Below are positions 10,257 to 19,367 of a DNA stretch of 64,000 nucleotides, in pieces; the first letter of the stretch is position 1, and every line of letters begins with the position of its first letter. Origin of the DNA: Sphingobacterium sp. (GTDB lineage Bacteria; Bacteroidota; Bacteroidia; Sphingobacteriales; Sphingobacteriaceae). The notes beneath the pieces are model-generated. The model was not told the origin of the DNA and did not search any database. It was given only the letters and a program-made list of their open reading frames with translations. The position numbers and the translations under genes are program-made. The stretch covers positions 61,489 through 125,488 of the forward strand of contig JALAGS010000162.1 of NCBI GenBank assembly GCA_022712315.1, written 5' to 3'.

Positions 10257-11168
10257 TTAATGCAATTTACGGATAACCAAACCCTTTTGCCTATTCTCCA
10301 ATTTGGTTTTTACATAAGGGTAAGTGAAGACCGCTCCTAAAACAATACAAGCACCGAGATAAAATCCACCACTCATTGTTTCCTTTTGCCCAAAAATCAG
10401 CATCGCAAGCAGAATACCATAAACTGGCTCTAGGTTTGTCGTCAGCGCAACAGTAAATGCAGACAATTCCTTCATGACAGCAACACCCATGACATAAGCC
10501 ACAGCGGTACAAACCACACCCAACAACAAAAGAAAAATTAAATCCTGTTGCCCCAAACGCATTTCTGCATTAAAATCGCCCGTAAATAACATAAAGATGC
10601 TGATCCAGAAGCATGCGCCCAGCATCTCATAAAATGTAATCAATGTTGGACTTGATTTTTTAACCATCCGTGCATTGGCAATTGAAAATATACTCGCACA
10701 AAAAGCACAGCCAAGTCCAGCCAGCAGACCGACCAGATAATGCGTTTCAAAAGAAAAGATCGTATATATACCGACAATAATGACGAGACCAACAACAATA
10801 TCCAACAACGCTATCCGCTTCTTATTGACGATAGGTTCTAATATTGCCGTAAACAGGGTAACAGATGATAGGGTCACCAAGGTCACCGACACCGTAGATA
10901 CCTTGATCGAATAAAAAAATAACACCCAATGCAGTCCAACTACTGCTCCTACCATAAAAAACTGGAGAAACTGTTTTTTTGAAACAACAATCGACTGTTT
11001 TGTTATCAGAAAATAGATCAACAATGCACTCGAAGCGATTGCGACCCGGTACCAAACCAAATGAATGGCGGATACGGAAATTAAACTCCCCAAAATCCCA
11101 GTAAATCCCCAAATAAGTATTGTTAAATGCAGAATTAGAATATTCCGATTTAATTGAAAATTAGCCAT
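10257..11168 (-). CDS. EamA/DMT-superfamily transporter
   Basis: Inner-membrane protein of 303 residues with about ten hydrophobic helices in two similar halves, the layout of the drug/metabolite transporter superfamily (EamA, RhaT-like). Typical features are an early WGFTGILGSLISVS helix and, in the second half, ALTTNLEPVYGILLAMLIFG, which matches the conserved helix-8 segment of EamA exporters. The substrate cannot be read from the sequence; amino acids or other metabolites are usual. The gene starts 11 bp after the LptF/G-like gene on the same strand, so it is probably the last gene of a tgt-lptG-eamA operon. Confidence 0.88.
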   Translation of the reverse strand: MANFQLNRNILILHLTILIWGFTGILGSLISVSAIHLVWYRVAIASSALLIYFLITKQSIVVSKKQFLQFFMVGAVVGLHWVLFFYSIKVSTVSVTLVTLSSVTLFTAILEPIVNKKRIALLDIVVGLVIIVGIYTIFSFETHYLVGLLAGLGCAFCASIFSIANARMVKKSSPTLITFYEMLGACFWISIFMLFTGDFNAEMRLGQQDLIFLLLLGVVCTAVAYVMGVAVMKELSAFTVALTTNLEPVYGILLAMLIFGQKETMSGGFYLGACIVLGAVFTYPYVKTKLENRQKGLVIRKLH

Positions 11169-11179
11169 TTTTAAATAGA

Positions 11180-12259
11180 TTATTTTGGCGCTTTTATCGC
11201 CAGGTAAATTGCCACCACGAAGAAGGTAACATTTGGAATTAATACGGCTATCAACGGTGGTAATCCCCCTTTCAGAGAGAACATATTGGCAAACTGGATA
11301 AATACGATATAGGTAAAACTTAATGCGATACCGATACCAAGACTTAAACCTATCCCCCCGCGCACCTTCTTGGAAGAAAGTGCAACACCCATCAATGTCA
11401 ATACAAAGGCTGAAAATGGATATACATACCGCTTGTATTTCTCAAGTAATAAATCATTCATGACACCCGTTCCCCTTATTTCCTCCTTATGGATACGAAT
11501 ATTTAATTCGCGCGTATCCATAGCTGTAAACATATTATCACGTACCTCAAAATCCGACGGTTTCATATCTAAGGTCGTATCTTTAACAGCACCTTTGTCC
11601 ATCCGTTCATGAAGTCCATTGATAATACGATTAGTATACCCTTCGATCTTCCACTTTGTTGCAACAGAATCCCAGGTAATACGATCAGCCATCATTTTCT
11701 CTTTTAGCGTGTCCCCCTTGAAAATTTCAAGAACAAAACCGTAGCCTGTTTTAGTTGTATTATCGAAGTTATCGATATAAACATAACTATTTTTGTCCAA
11801 TTGCATGTGAGTCGAAACCCTAGAATTATCCTTAGGCGGCTTTACGTAGATATTTTCAAAATCAACCTTCATCTTATTGGTGTTCGGAATAATAAAGATG
11901 TTGAATGCCAAAGAAACGGCAAAGATTAAAGTCGCTGCAATCATGTATGGACGAAGCAAACGGTTAAAACTGTACCCTGCACTTAAAATAGGTACTATTT
12001 CTGTTTGATCCGCCATCTTTGACGTAAAGAAAATAACCGCAATAAAATTGATCAGCGGACAAAGAAAATTTAGATAAAACGGAATAAATCCAGCATAATA
12101 CTCAAAAATAATCTTATCGAGGGGAGCATGATATTTTAAAAAATCATCCAATCGTTCGGACACGTCAAAAACCACCATGACAACAGTAAATATGGCCATA
12201 GTGAATAAAAAAGTAGATAAATACTTTTTGATGATGTAACGATCGATTAACGACAGCAT
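11180..12259 (-). CDS. lptG: LptF/LptG family permease
   Basis: Inner-membrane permease of the LPS export ABC transporter family (YjgP/YjgQ), 359 residues. Three helices lie in the first 115 residues (start LSLIDRYIIKKYLSTFLFTM), then a periplasmic domain at about 120-265, then three more helices at the C-terminus. The loop SKMADQTEIVPILSAGYS after helix 2 is the usual coupling region. With LptB and a second permease it would lift LPS or lipooligosaccharide from the inner membrane to the Lpt bridge. Whether it is the LptF or the LptG member is not certain. It lies 24 bp after tgt on the same strand. Confidence 0.88.
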   Translation of the reverse strand: MLSLIDRYIIKKYLSTFLFTMAIFTVVMVVFDVSERLDDFLKYHAPLDKIIFEYYAGFIPFYLNFLCPLINFIAVIFFTSKMADQTEIVPILSAGYSFNRLLRPYMIAATLIFAVSLAFNIFIIPNTNKMKVDFENIYVKPPKDNSRVSTHMQLDKNSYVYIDNFDNTTKTGYGFVLEIFKGDTLKEKMMADRITWDSVATKWKIEGYTNRIINGLHERMDKGAVKDTTLDMKPSDFEVRDNMFTAMDTRELNIRIHKEEIRGTGVMNDLLLEKYKRYVYPFSAFVLTLMGVALSSKKVRGGIGLSLGIGIALSFTYIVFIQFANMFSLKGGLPPLIAVLIPNVTFFVVAIYLAIKAPK

Positions 12260-12283
12260 TTTCTTATTGTGAACTATTTAGTT

Positions 12284-13414
12284 TTACAAACGTTGATCCA
12301 ATATTTTCACCATTTTATTTTTCCAGTCGTAGAAAGTTCCATCAATGATTTTCTCTCTCGCCTGATTAACCAACCAAAGGTAAAAATGTAAATTATGCAA
12401 AGAAGCAATTTGTGCTCCCAAAATTTCTTGTGATTTAATTAAGTGCCGTAGATACGCTTTGGTATAAAATTGATCTGCGTGCAAGTCACTTTCGGCTTCT
12501 ATCGGCGAAAAGTCATCTTTCCACTTTTCATTTTTAATATTAATAATACCGTTTTGCGTAAAAAGCATACCATTTCTAGCATTACGTGTTGGCATGACAC
12601 AATCAAACATATCCACACCGAGGGCTATGTTTTCAAGAATATTCACCGGTGTTCCTACGCCCATTAAATAACGTGGGTTATCCTGTGGCAGGATGTCACA
12701 GACAACTTCAGTCATCGCGTACATTTCTTCCGCAGGTTCACCCACCGACAGCCCGCCAATTGCATTTCCTTCACGGTTAAACGAAGCAATTGTCTCCGCA
12801 GATTTAATTCTTAAATCTTTATAAACCGATCCTTGGACAATGGGAAATAAAGTCTGGTCATAGCCATAAAGTGGATCTGTACTATCAAAACGATCCACAC
12901 AACGCTTCAACCAACGATGAGTCATATCCAAAGAACGACGCGCATAGCCATAATCACAAGGATAAGGCGTACACTCATCAAATGCCATAATAATATCTGC
13001 ACCGATAATCCGTTGTGTATCCATGACATTCTCAGGAGTAAATAGATGTTTTGATCCATCGATATGCGAACGAAAAGTAACTCCTTCCTCCTTAATCTTA
13101 CGCACTTCTGTCAACGAATACACTTGGTAACCTCCGGAATCCGTTAAAATCGGACGATCCCAACCATTAAATTTATGTAATCCGCCGGCTTTATTTAACA
13201 CATTCAATCCCGGACGCAGATAGAGATGATACGTATTCCCCAGGATAATCTGTGCTTCAATATCGTTCTTCAACTCATGCTGATGAATTGCTTTCACTGT
13301 ACCCGCCGTACCAACAGGCATAAATATAGGTGTTTGAATGGGACCGTGTGCAGTTTCGACAACACCTGCACGTGCTTTTGACAACTTATCTTGTGCTTGT
13401 AGCGTAAATTTCAT
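12284..13414 (-). CDS. tgt: tRNA-guanine transglycosylase lacking the zinc cysteines
   Basis: Swaps guanine 34 for preQ1 in tRNAs with a GUN anticodon, in queuosine synthesis. The 376 residues cover the full TIM barrel. Visible are Asp92 in DSGGYQVYSL, the substrate loop DECTPYPCDY, and the nucleophile Asp271 in MFDCVMPTRNARNG. The zinc site normally has C-x-C-x2-C plus a distal His. Here the three cysteine positions are Ser309, Leu311 and Asp314 (segment AESDLHAD), while the His of LHNLHFY (340) is kept. From memory, other Bacteroidota Tgt proteins also lack these cysteines. It is the first gene of a three-gene minus-strand group. Confidence 0.95.
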   Translation of the reverse strand: MKFTLQAQDKLSKARAGVVETAHGPIQTPIFMPVGTAGTVKAIHQHELKNDIEAQIILGNTYHLYLRPGLNVLNKAGGLHKFNGWDRPILTDSGGYQVYSLTEVRKIKEEGVTFRSHIDGSKHLFTPENVMDTQRIIGADIIMAFDECTPYPCDYGYARRSLDMTHRWLKRCVDRFDSTDPLYGYDQTLFPIVQGSVYKDLRIKSAETIASFNREGNAIGGLSVGEPAEEMYAMTEVVCDILPQDNPRYLMGVGTPVNILENIALGVDMFDCVMPTRNARNGMLFTQNGIINIKNEKWKDDFSPIEAESDLHADQFYTKAYLRHLIKSQEILGAQIASLHNLHFYLWLVNQAREKIIDGTFYDWKNKMVKILDQRL

Positions 13415-13676
13415 TAATATTTTTCCTCTGAGACTATTTCTATTTTAAAGGATGATCGACCATGAACATGACCCTATCGACTGTTGGACTAAAAACCATA
13501 AACCCTTATTTCCAACAACTTGCAGCTTAAAAAAGCTTCGTAACTTTCTGAATTGCTGCCTAAGCTCGGATTCATCCCTAGAATACGTTGCAAAAATACT
13601 ATAAAAAGATTTGCAAACAGGATGTTTCAAAAATAAATTATCATTTTTCCCCTATAAAAAAGTTGTGGAAAGCACT

Positions 13677-13684
13677 TATCTTTG
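13677..13684 (+). promoter_or_regulatory. -7 element TATCTTTG of the glycosyltransferase gene
   Basis: TATCTTTG fits the Bacteroidota TAnnTTTG consensus exactly and ends 6 bases before the ATG at 13691, which predicts an almost leaderless transcript. I see no TTTG at the proper -33 distance; a TTG at 13663-13665 is too close. Confidence 0.5.
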
Positions 13685-13690
13685 TGAGCT

Positions 13691-14833
13691 ATGCTTGACC
13701 TTCACGTATTTTTGGCCAATCTCCCCTATATTGCTTTTGGAGTATTGAGTCTTTTCCTATTGATACAACTATACTATATCTTATTTGTATATAGCAAATT
13801 GAGCAGTTATCAAATTAAACCTGTACAAGAAGGAACTGAGTTCCCGCCTTTATCTGTGATTATCTGCGCGCACAACGAACAGGACAATATCCCCGAATTT
13901 CTGCCAAGTATACTAACACAAGACTATCCTCATTTCGAAGTGATTGTTGTCAATGATTTTTCGACAGACAATACACCTTGGATATTACATGAGCTCGAAG
14001 CAACCTATGCCCATTTAAAGGTTGTCGATATCAAAGAACATATACGTTTAAAACATGGCAAAAAGTTTGCCGTTAGTATGGGTATTAAAGCCTCCAAACA
14101 CCAGACACTAGTATTCACAGATGCAGATTGTTCACCACAGTCTGATCAATGGTTAAAAGAAATTGCTGCAGCTTTCAGACCGGAAACAGAAATAGTCTTA
14201 GGCTATTCACCTTATTTTAAGAAAAAAAGCCTATTAAACCTGTTGATTCGATTTGAAACCAGCCATACCGCTATGAGTTATCTCGCCTATGCATTAAAGG
14301 GTGATGCATATATGGGCGTAGGGCGCAATATGGCCTACAAAAAGGACCTTTTCTTTCGCAACAAAGGATTTGCAGCACATATGCACATTAAATCTGGCGA
14401 TGATGATCTTTTTGTCAACCAAAATGCAACTCCGACTAATGTCAACATTGTTCTAGCAACCGAATCTATTGTTTATTCGGCGCCCAAAACGACATGGAGA
14501 AGCTATTACAAACAAAAAGCAAGACATTCAGGTGCATCTACTATTTATAAAAAGCGGCATCAACGCATGCTAGGTACCCAGCTGGTATCAGCATTCCTTT
14601 TTTACATAGCGGTCATTGCGACTGCAATTGCTTTCCCGATGTATTGGTACGTTCCTTTGAGTGCCTACCTCCTTCGGCTTATTGCACAATGGATCGTATT
14701 CACAAACATCTATAAAAAACTCGAAGTAAGGGAACTGATTTGGTGGCTGCCTTTGGTAGACTTCATCTACTATTTCTATATTTGCATCAATGGTATATTC
14801 AGCCGAAAAAAGAAAAAAATAAGCTGGAAATAA
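13691..14833 (+). CDS. Family 2 glycosyltransferase, membrane anchored
   Basis: GT2 (GT-A fold) transferase of 380 residues. A hydrophobic helix lies at about 10-35, then the catalytic domain: PPLSVIICAHNEQDN near 53, VVNDFSTDNTPW near 90, the metal-binding DxD as TDADCSP near 142, and GDDDLFVNQ near 237. The acidic GDDD and the QKARHSGAS segment fit processive or polyprenyl-linked members. At least two helices follow at the C-terminus. The sugar donor and acceptor are unknown; a role in envelope polysaccharide is inferred. There is no other ATG in the first part of the frame, so the start is firm. rsmG follows after 22 bp. Confidence 0.85.
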   Translation: MLDLHVFLANLPYIAFGVLSLFLLIQLYYILFVYSKLSSYQIKPVQEGTEFPPLSVIICAHNEQDNIPEFLPSILTQDYPHFEVIVVNDFSTDNTPWILHELEATYAHLKVVDIKEHIRLKHGKKFAVSMGIKASKHQTLVFTDADCSPQSDQWLKEIAAAFRPETEIVLGYSPYFKKKSLLNLLIRFETSHTAMSYLAYALKGDAYMGVGRNMAYKKDLFFRNKGFAAHMHIKSGDDDLFVNQNATPTNVNIVLATESIVYSAPKTTWRSYYKQKARHSGASTIYKKRHQRMLGTQLVSAFLFYIAVIATAIAFPMYWYVPLSAYLLRLIAQWIVFTNIYKKLEVRELIWWLPLVDFIYYFYICINGIFSRKKKKISWK

Positions 14834-14855
14834 TTCACTTTTAAAACATGAAGCT

Positions 14856-15491
14856 TTGAATCCTACAGTCGATATCATCTATAACTATTTTCCTAAATTA
14901 ACGGATATTCAAAAAGAGCAATTTGCAAAACTTGCTGATTTATATACCTTGTGGAACAGCCAAATCAATGTAATCTCACGGAAAGACATTGATAGCCTAT
15001 ACCTGCACCATGTATTGCACTCACTAGGTATTGCCAAATTTGTTCAAGAGCTTACGCCGGGAACACAGATTTTGGACGTGGGAACCGGAGGCGGTTTTCC
15101 GGGTATCCCAATGGCTATTATGTTTCCCGAAGTCAAATTTCATTTGGTCGATTCCATTGGTAAAAAAATTAAAGTCGTGCGCGAAGTCGCTGCTGGACTT
15201 GGCCTCCAGAATGTTGAAGCAGATCATATCCGTGCCGAACAACTGGACGACAAATATGATTTTGTGATATCGCGTGCTGTAACAAGACTTGGAGAATTTA
15301 CACCTTGGATCCGGAATAAATTTGCAAAAAAAGATAAAAACGGAATTCCCAATGGGATTCTTTATCTAAAAGGGGGAGATCTCACCGAAGAAATTAAGGA
15401 ATCTAAGCTCAAAGCAGAATTACACCCGCTTTCAGATTACTTTAAAGAAGACTTCTTCGATACAAAATATTTGGTATACGTACCGATGTAA
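14856..15491 (+). CDS. rsmG: 16S rRNA (guanine527-N7)-methyltransferase
   Basis: Methylates N7 of G527 in 16S rRNA (GidB family). The 211 residues have the SAM-binding motif ILDVGTGGGFPGIPMAI near 70-86, LVDSIGKKIKVVREV near 97, and SRAVTRLGEF near 140. The only start that fits the frame is TTG at 14856. Just upstream, ATG AAG CTT TGA at 14848-14859 is out of frame. One extra T there would give an ATG start reading MKLLNPTVD, so the TTG start may reflect a one-base deletion or sequencing error. The last codon abuts the next, convergent gene. Confidence 0.93.
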   Translation: MNPTVDIIYNYFPKLTDIQKEQFAKLADLYTLWNSQINVISRKDIDSLYLHHVLHSLGIAKFVQELTPGTQILDVGTGGGFPGIPMAIMFPEVKFHLVDSIGKKIKVVREVAAGLGLQNVEADHIRAEQLDDKYDFVISRAVTRLGEFTPWIRNKFAKKDKNGIPNGILYLKGGDLTEEIKESKLKAELHPLSDYFKEDFFDTKYLVYVPM

Positions 15492-16082
15492 TTAAAGTTT
15501 AGCATTACCCATAGGAAACTGAAGTCGCCTATGGATAATGTCTACAGAATCAAGGTAATTTGTTAAACACTTATGGATATAAGCAATCTTCTCGTATCGG
15601 TCATTCTCACGCAGCCACTTTAGGGAAGGCTCATAATATATCCTAAATTTGCGCAGAGAATCTCCCGATAGCTTACTGTATTCCTGCGTCAACGGATACC
15701 ACTCCTCGCGGATCAAGTCCTGCTGGTATTCTTTTTCAAACTGGCGTTGAAGCTTCCTCGAATTTCGTCCCTTTCGACTGAATTTATTGTAAAGCTTGTT
15801 CAGATTGACAGCAATCCCCCCCTGATGGGGCAACGTTACCATATTTTTCGTATCACCCCAAAAAAAGATCGATTTATGATCCTCTTTTTTTTCATCCCAT
15901 TTATCCGCGGCAGATTTACGTTTGATCGAAACAGTATCCAAACGTAAAGTATCTTTTTGACTTCCTTTTTTCCCAACGGTATCCTGATGATAAGATTCCG
16001 CTGGATAGGCAAAAAGTCCCTGCCGATAAAATGAAAAGTAGACACAGAAAAACAATAAAGATAGAAATCCGATACGTACCAT
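15492..16082 (-). CDS. Conserved unknown exported protein
   Basis: I do not recognise this 196-residue protein. The N-terminus (VRIGFLSLLFFCVYFSFY) is a signal peptide or a single membrane anchor. A charged stretch follows at about 40-75 (many K, D and S). The C-terminal half is basic and helical, with the segment FSRKGRNSRKLQRQFEKEY near 110 and LSGDSLRKFRIYYEPSLKWL near 145. It is the second gene after a 77-residue acidic protein on the same strand, 75 bp apart, and may share the promoter at 16414-16446. Its stop abuts that of rsmG, with no room for a hairpin between them. Confidence 0.75.
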   Translation of the reverse strand: MVRIGFLSLLFFCVYFSFYRQGLFAYPAESYHQDTVGKKGSQKDTLRLDTVSIKRKSAADKWDEKKEDHKSIFFWGDTKNMVTLPHQGGIAVNLNKLYNKFSRKGRNSRKLQRQFEKEYQQDLIREEWYPLTQEYSKLSGDSLRKFRIYYEPSLKWLRENDRYEKIAYIHKCLTNYLDSVDIIHRRLQFPMGNAKL

Positions 16083-16157
16083 ATTTATAATTGATAACTA
16101 AAAATAATCAACTATAAATAAAATAAAAAAGGATTTAACTATCTTTAACTTAAGAAA

Positions 16158-16391
16158 CTAGAGACCTAATTCTTTTTTAATTTCTAGGCCAATTAGATTG
16201 ATTTCTTCATCCATACCGAACATAGGAAGCTCCGTTTCTGGATTCAGTTTCAACCAGTTTGTATCATTGTCTTTAATAATCTTTACGTATTCTACACCAT
16301 CTTTAAAAATAACATACGTATCTTCTTCCTCAGGGAAAACAGAATAAACTACATCCCCTAACTCGATATCAAAAGGTTCTTTCATTTCCAT
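16158..16391 (-). CDS. Small acidic conserved unknown protein
   Basis: A 77-residue cytoplasmic protein, rich in Glu and Asp, with no Cys and no membrane segment. It reads as a small beta-rich domain (FDIELGDVVYSVFPEEEDTY then VIFKDGVEYVKIIKDND). I do not know its function. The gene is supported by a well-placed promoter 18 bases or so upstream (TTTG-N21-TAACTTTG) and by normal codon use. A second ATG two codons in is equally possible as the start. Confidence 0.75.
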   Translation of the reverse strand: MEMKEPFDIELGDVVYSVFPEEEDTYVIFKDGVEYVKIIKDNDTNWLKLNPETELPMFGMDEEINLIGLEIKKELGL

Positions 16392-16413
16392 AGTTAAAAT
16401 ATCATTTATCGAT

Positions 16414-16446
16414 CAAAGTTACCAATTCCACTGCTTTCTTTCCAAA
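16414..16446 (-). promoter_or_regulatory. Bacteroidota-type promoter of the 77-residue gene
   Basis: On the minus strand TTTG (16446-16443) is followed after 21 bases by TAACTTTG (16421-16414). Both boxes and the spacing match the Bacteroidota vegetative promoter. The predicted transcript start near 16409 leaves a leader of about 18 bases. Confidence 0.7.
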
Positions 16447-16640
16447 ATAGACTAGATTTCTTTGCTGCATAGAGTAACCAGTCTGCGAAAATCCCATCCA
16501 TTGCTCCAAGTTTTCCTTGGATCAATGATATGACCGATCACTCCCGCAGCAATTCCAGCTGATGCCCATTACGCCCGAAGTAATTCTAACAAAAAGCTTA
16601 ACAGCTAGTTATATTTTTCTTATATTTAAAAAACTCAATT

Positions 16641-17762
16641 ATGAAACTAATTTATCCCATAGCTTTGACAAAAATCAAGGGCATTGGCCCTAGAACTGCT
16701 CGTAGCATTATCGAACAGGGGCACAACTTAGCAGACTTGTTCGCTTACTCCAAAAAAGATTTGATGCAAGTTCTTGGGATACGTGAGTCAATTGCCGAAG
16801 CAATATACAACAAAAGCTATATGCCAGCCTGCGAGAAAGAACTTGCTTTTATTGAAAAACACCAGATACAAGCCTTATGGCTGGAAGACGAAAATTACCC
16901 CGATAGGTTGCGGCAATGTGAAGATGCTCCGCTTGTTGTCTACTATAAAGGGAACCAGCCGCTCAACAGCACAAAAGTTATTAGTATAGTCGGAACCAGA
17001 CATGCAACCTATTATGGCCAGAAAATATGCGAAGATCTGCTGGATGCCATGAATGGAATCAAAGATACCTTAATCGTTAGTGGTCTTGCCTATGGTATTG
17101 ACGCATTGGCACACCGCCATGCACTAAAAAACAATATGCCCACCGTTGCTGTATTGGGACATGGTCTCGATCGCATTTATCCGGCATCCCATCGTGAACT
17201 TGCTACAAAAATGCTAGATCAAGGTGGTCTGCTGACAGAATTTACATCCGGCACATTACCCGAACGCAATAACTTTCCTATGCGCAATCGCATTATAGCC
17301 GGTATGGCAGATGTCACCATTGTCGTAGAAGCGGCAATTAAAGGAGGCGCATTAATTACCGCCGAAATGGCCAACAGCTACAATCGGGATGTCTGCGCAT
17401 TCCCGGGCTCGATCTATGAAAAAAGCGCTGAAGGAACCAACTATCTCATCAAGACTAACCGTGCACACTTGATTAGAGGGCTTCAGGACCTCGAATACCT
17501 AATGAACTGGGAGCTCAGCACAGGAACTACTGAAAAGCAACTGAGCCTCCCATTATTAGCTTTAACGAAAGATCAAGAACTCCTATTTACGCTTATTCAG
17601 CAAAAGGGACAGTTAGCGATTGATTATATGATTGAATTCACAAAATGGCCTCAAAGCAAGCTGGCCTTAATCTTACTGGAACTTGAAATGCAGTCTCTCA
17701 TTCACGCCCTACCCGGTAAACAATATAAAATAGTCGGACAGGTCGAAATTCAAAAAAATTAA
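16641..17762 (+). CDS. dprA: DNA-processing protein DprA
   Basis: Loads RecA on incoming single-stranded DNA during natural transformation. The 373 residues show an N-terminal helix-hairpin-helix segment (IKGIGPRTARSIIEQG, 13-28), then the Rossmann-like DprA fold with SIVGTRHATYYGQ near 115, VSGLAYGIDALAHRHAL near 147, GHGLDRIYPASHREL near 173, FPMRNRIIAGMADVTIVVEA near 212, and FPGSIYEKSAEGTNYLI near 256. A winged-helix domain occupies about 305-365. No other competence gene lies nearby. It stands alone on the plus strand. Confidence 0.95.
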   Translation: MKLIYPIALTKIKGIGPRTARSIIEQGHNLADLFAYSKKDLMQVLGIRESIAEAIYNKSYMPACEKELAFIEKHQIQALWLEDENYPDRLRQCEDAPLVVYYKGNQPLNSTKVISIVGTRHATYYGQKICEDLLDAMNGIKDTLIVSGLAYGIDALAHRHALKNNMPTVAVLGHGLDRIYPASHRELATKMLDQGGLLTEFTSGTLPERNNFPMRNRIIAGMADVTIVVEAAIKGGALITAEMANSYNRDVCAFPGSIYEKSAEGTNYLIKTNRAHLIRGLQDLEYLMNWELSTGTTEKQLSLPLLALTKDQELLFTLIQQKGQLAIDYMIEFTKWPQSKLALILLELEMQSLIHALPGKQYKIVGQVEIQKN

Positions 17763-17861
17763 CTCATTTCCTATCATGCAACAGATCAGCCCCGCCCTCC
17801 GAAAGGAAGCTTCGAACGCAATAAAAATTTACGATTATACCCAACCAAAAACCAAAAATTA

Positions 17862-19367
17862 ATGAACGAAAACAATACAAAAAGTATCTGGAAAGTCATC
17901 GGAGCCTCTTCTATGGGGACACTTATCGAATGGTATGACTTTTTTATTTTCGGTAGCTTATCCATTGTAATTTCTACCAAATTTTTCCCAGCAGAAAATC
18001 CGACCGCTGCTTTTCTTTCCACCTTAGCTACATTTGCTGCAGGCTTTGTTGTAAGACCCTTTGGCGCACTATTTTTTGGCCGATTAGGAGACATCATCGG
18101 TCGTAAATATACCTTCATGGTTACTTTAATGCTGATGGGAGGAGCCACATTTCTAATTGGCTGTATTCCAAGTTATGACAGTATTGGTTTCTGGGCACCG
18201 CTGCTAGTGCTGATTCTTCGGCTTTTGCAAGGCCTGGCACTTGGAGGCGAATACGGCGGAGCAGCGACCTATGTGGCAGAGCATGCTCCTTTAGGCCAGC
18301 GGGGCTATTGGACATCCTGGATTCAGACAACAGCTACATTTGGCCTTTTTATATCATTGGTTGTCATCCTCCTTACCAAAGGCTTCCTCAGCGAGTCACA
18401 ATTTGATACTTGGGGCTGGCGCGTTCCTTTCCTCCTCTCCTTAGTCATGGTATATGTTTCCTATCTTATTCGTAAGAAGATGAAGGAATCGCCCGAATTT
18501 AGTAAGGCCAAAGCGGAAGGGAAGACAAGTACAAATCCATTAAAAGAAAGTTTTGGAAACCGTTATAATCTCAAATTTGTACTGCTCGCGCTATTTGGTG
18601 CTGCTATGGGACAAGGTGTTGTTTGGTATACCGGTCAGTTTTACTCCATGAGTTTTATGAAAACCGTCATGCATCTTCAATCTGACCAGGCCGATACCAT
18701 TCTTGGCATAGCATTGCTTTTGGGAACTCCATTTTTTGTTGTATTTGGATGGCTTAGTGACAAAATCGGCCGAAAATGGATTATGCTCGGGGGAATGTTA
18801 CTCGCCGTATTGACTTATCGTCCTATATACGAATGCATGTACCAACTTTCCAATGCGGCAAAGAAAGTCAGAGTGAACGAAACAACGGAGCGCCCCCCTG
18901 GAGCGCAAACAACGGAAATCCTTTCGATCACCAAGACGCAATATGAGGACCAAACGGAAATTACAAGAGCCAGTACGATACATCAGTCAGGAAAACTCAA
19001 AGGACAGCCAATGATCAAAACCACAGTCCACCTTGCAGGCAAGAACTATATACTTCTCATCTTGCTAATCTTTATACAAGTGATTTATATCACAATGGTG
19101 TACGGACCCATCGCGGCATTTCTTGTTGAACTCTTCCCTGTAAAGATCCGCTACACATCCATGTCCCTCCCTTATCATGTTGGCAATGGAATTTTTGGTG
19201 GTCTTCTACCAGCTGTATCAACATACTTAACGACAAATGCCGAAGCTTCCAATACCCCGCAATTCTATCTTGCAGGTTTATGGTATCCTATTATCATTGC
19301 TATTGTCTGTTTTATCATTGGCAGTATTTACATCAACAACAAATCTACTCCCTCAGCACATGAATAA
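17862..19367 (+). CDS. MHS-type major facilitator transporter
   Basis: Inner-membrane transporter of 501 residues related to the metabolite:H+ symporters (ProP, KgtP and ShiA type). Signature segments are MGTLIEWYDFFIFGSL near 18, GRLGDIIGRKYTF near 73 (the MFS loop 2-3 motif), LLQGLALGGEYGGAATYVAE near 118, and WGWRVPFLLSL near 185. The second-half loop motif is WLSDKIGRKWIM near 296. A polar insert of about 65 residues (roughly 325-388) follows, longer than I expect for this family. The substrate is unknown. Its last 8 bases overlap the start of a small membrane protein gene. Confidence 0.88.
   Translation: MNENNTKSIWKVIGASSMGTLIEWYDFFIFGSLSIVISTKFFPAENPTAAFLSTLATFAAGFVVRPFGALFFGRLGDIIGRKYTFMVTLMLMGGATFLIGCIPSYDSIGFWAPLLVLILRLLQGLALGGEYGGAATYVAEHAPLGQRGYWTSWIQTTATFGLFISLVVILLTKGFLSESQFDTWGWRVPFLLSLVMVYVSYLIRKKMKESPEFSKAKAEGKTSTNPLKESFGNRYNLKFVLLALFGAAMGQGVVWYTGQFYSMSFMKTVMHLQSDQADTILGIALLLGTPFFVVFGWLSDKIGRKWIMLGGMLLAVLTYRPIYECMYQLSNAAKKVRVNETTERPPGAQTTEILSITKTQYEDQTEITRASTIHQSGKLKGQPMIKTTVHLAGKNYILLILLIFIQVIYITMVYGPIAAFLVELFPVKIRYTSMSLPYHVGNGIFGGLLPAVSTYLTTNAEASNTPQFYLAGLWYPIIIAIVCFIIGSIYINNKSTPSAHE

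Noticed and set aside
16440..16590. Minus-strand stretch reading ASAGIAAGVIGHIIDPRKTW in one frame and LGAMDGIFADWLLYAAKK in another, just upstream of the 77-residue gene
   Set aside because: All three frames have short protein-like pieces, no frame has a good start with signals, and the promoter of the 77-residue gene overlaps it. It could be a decayed gene, but the evidence is too thin.
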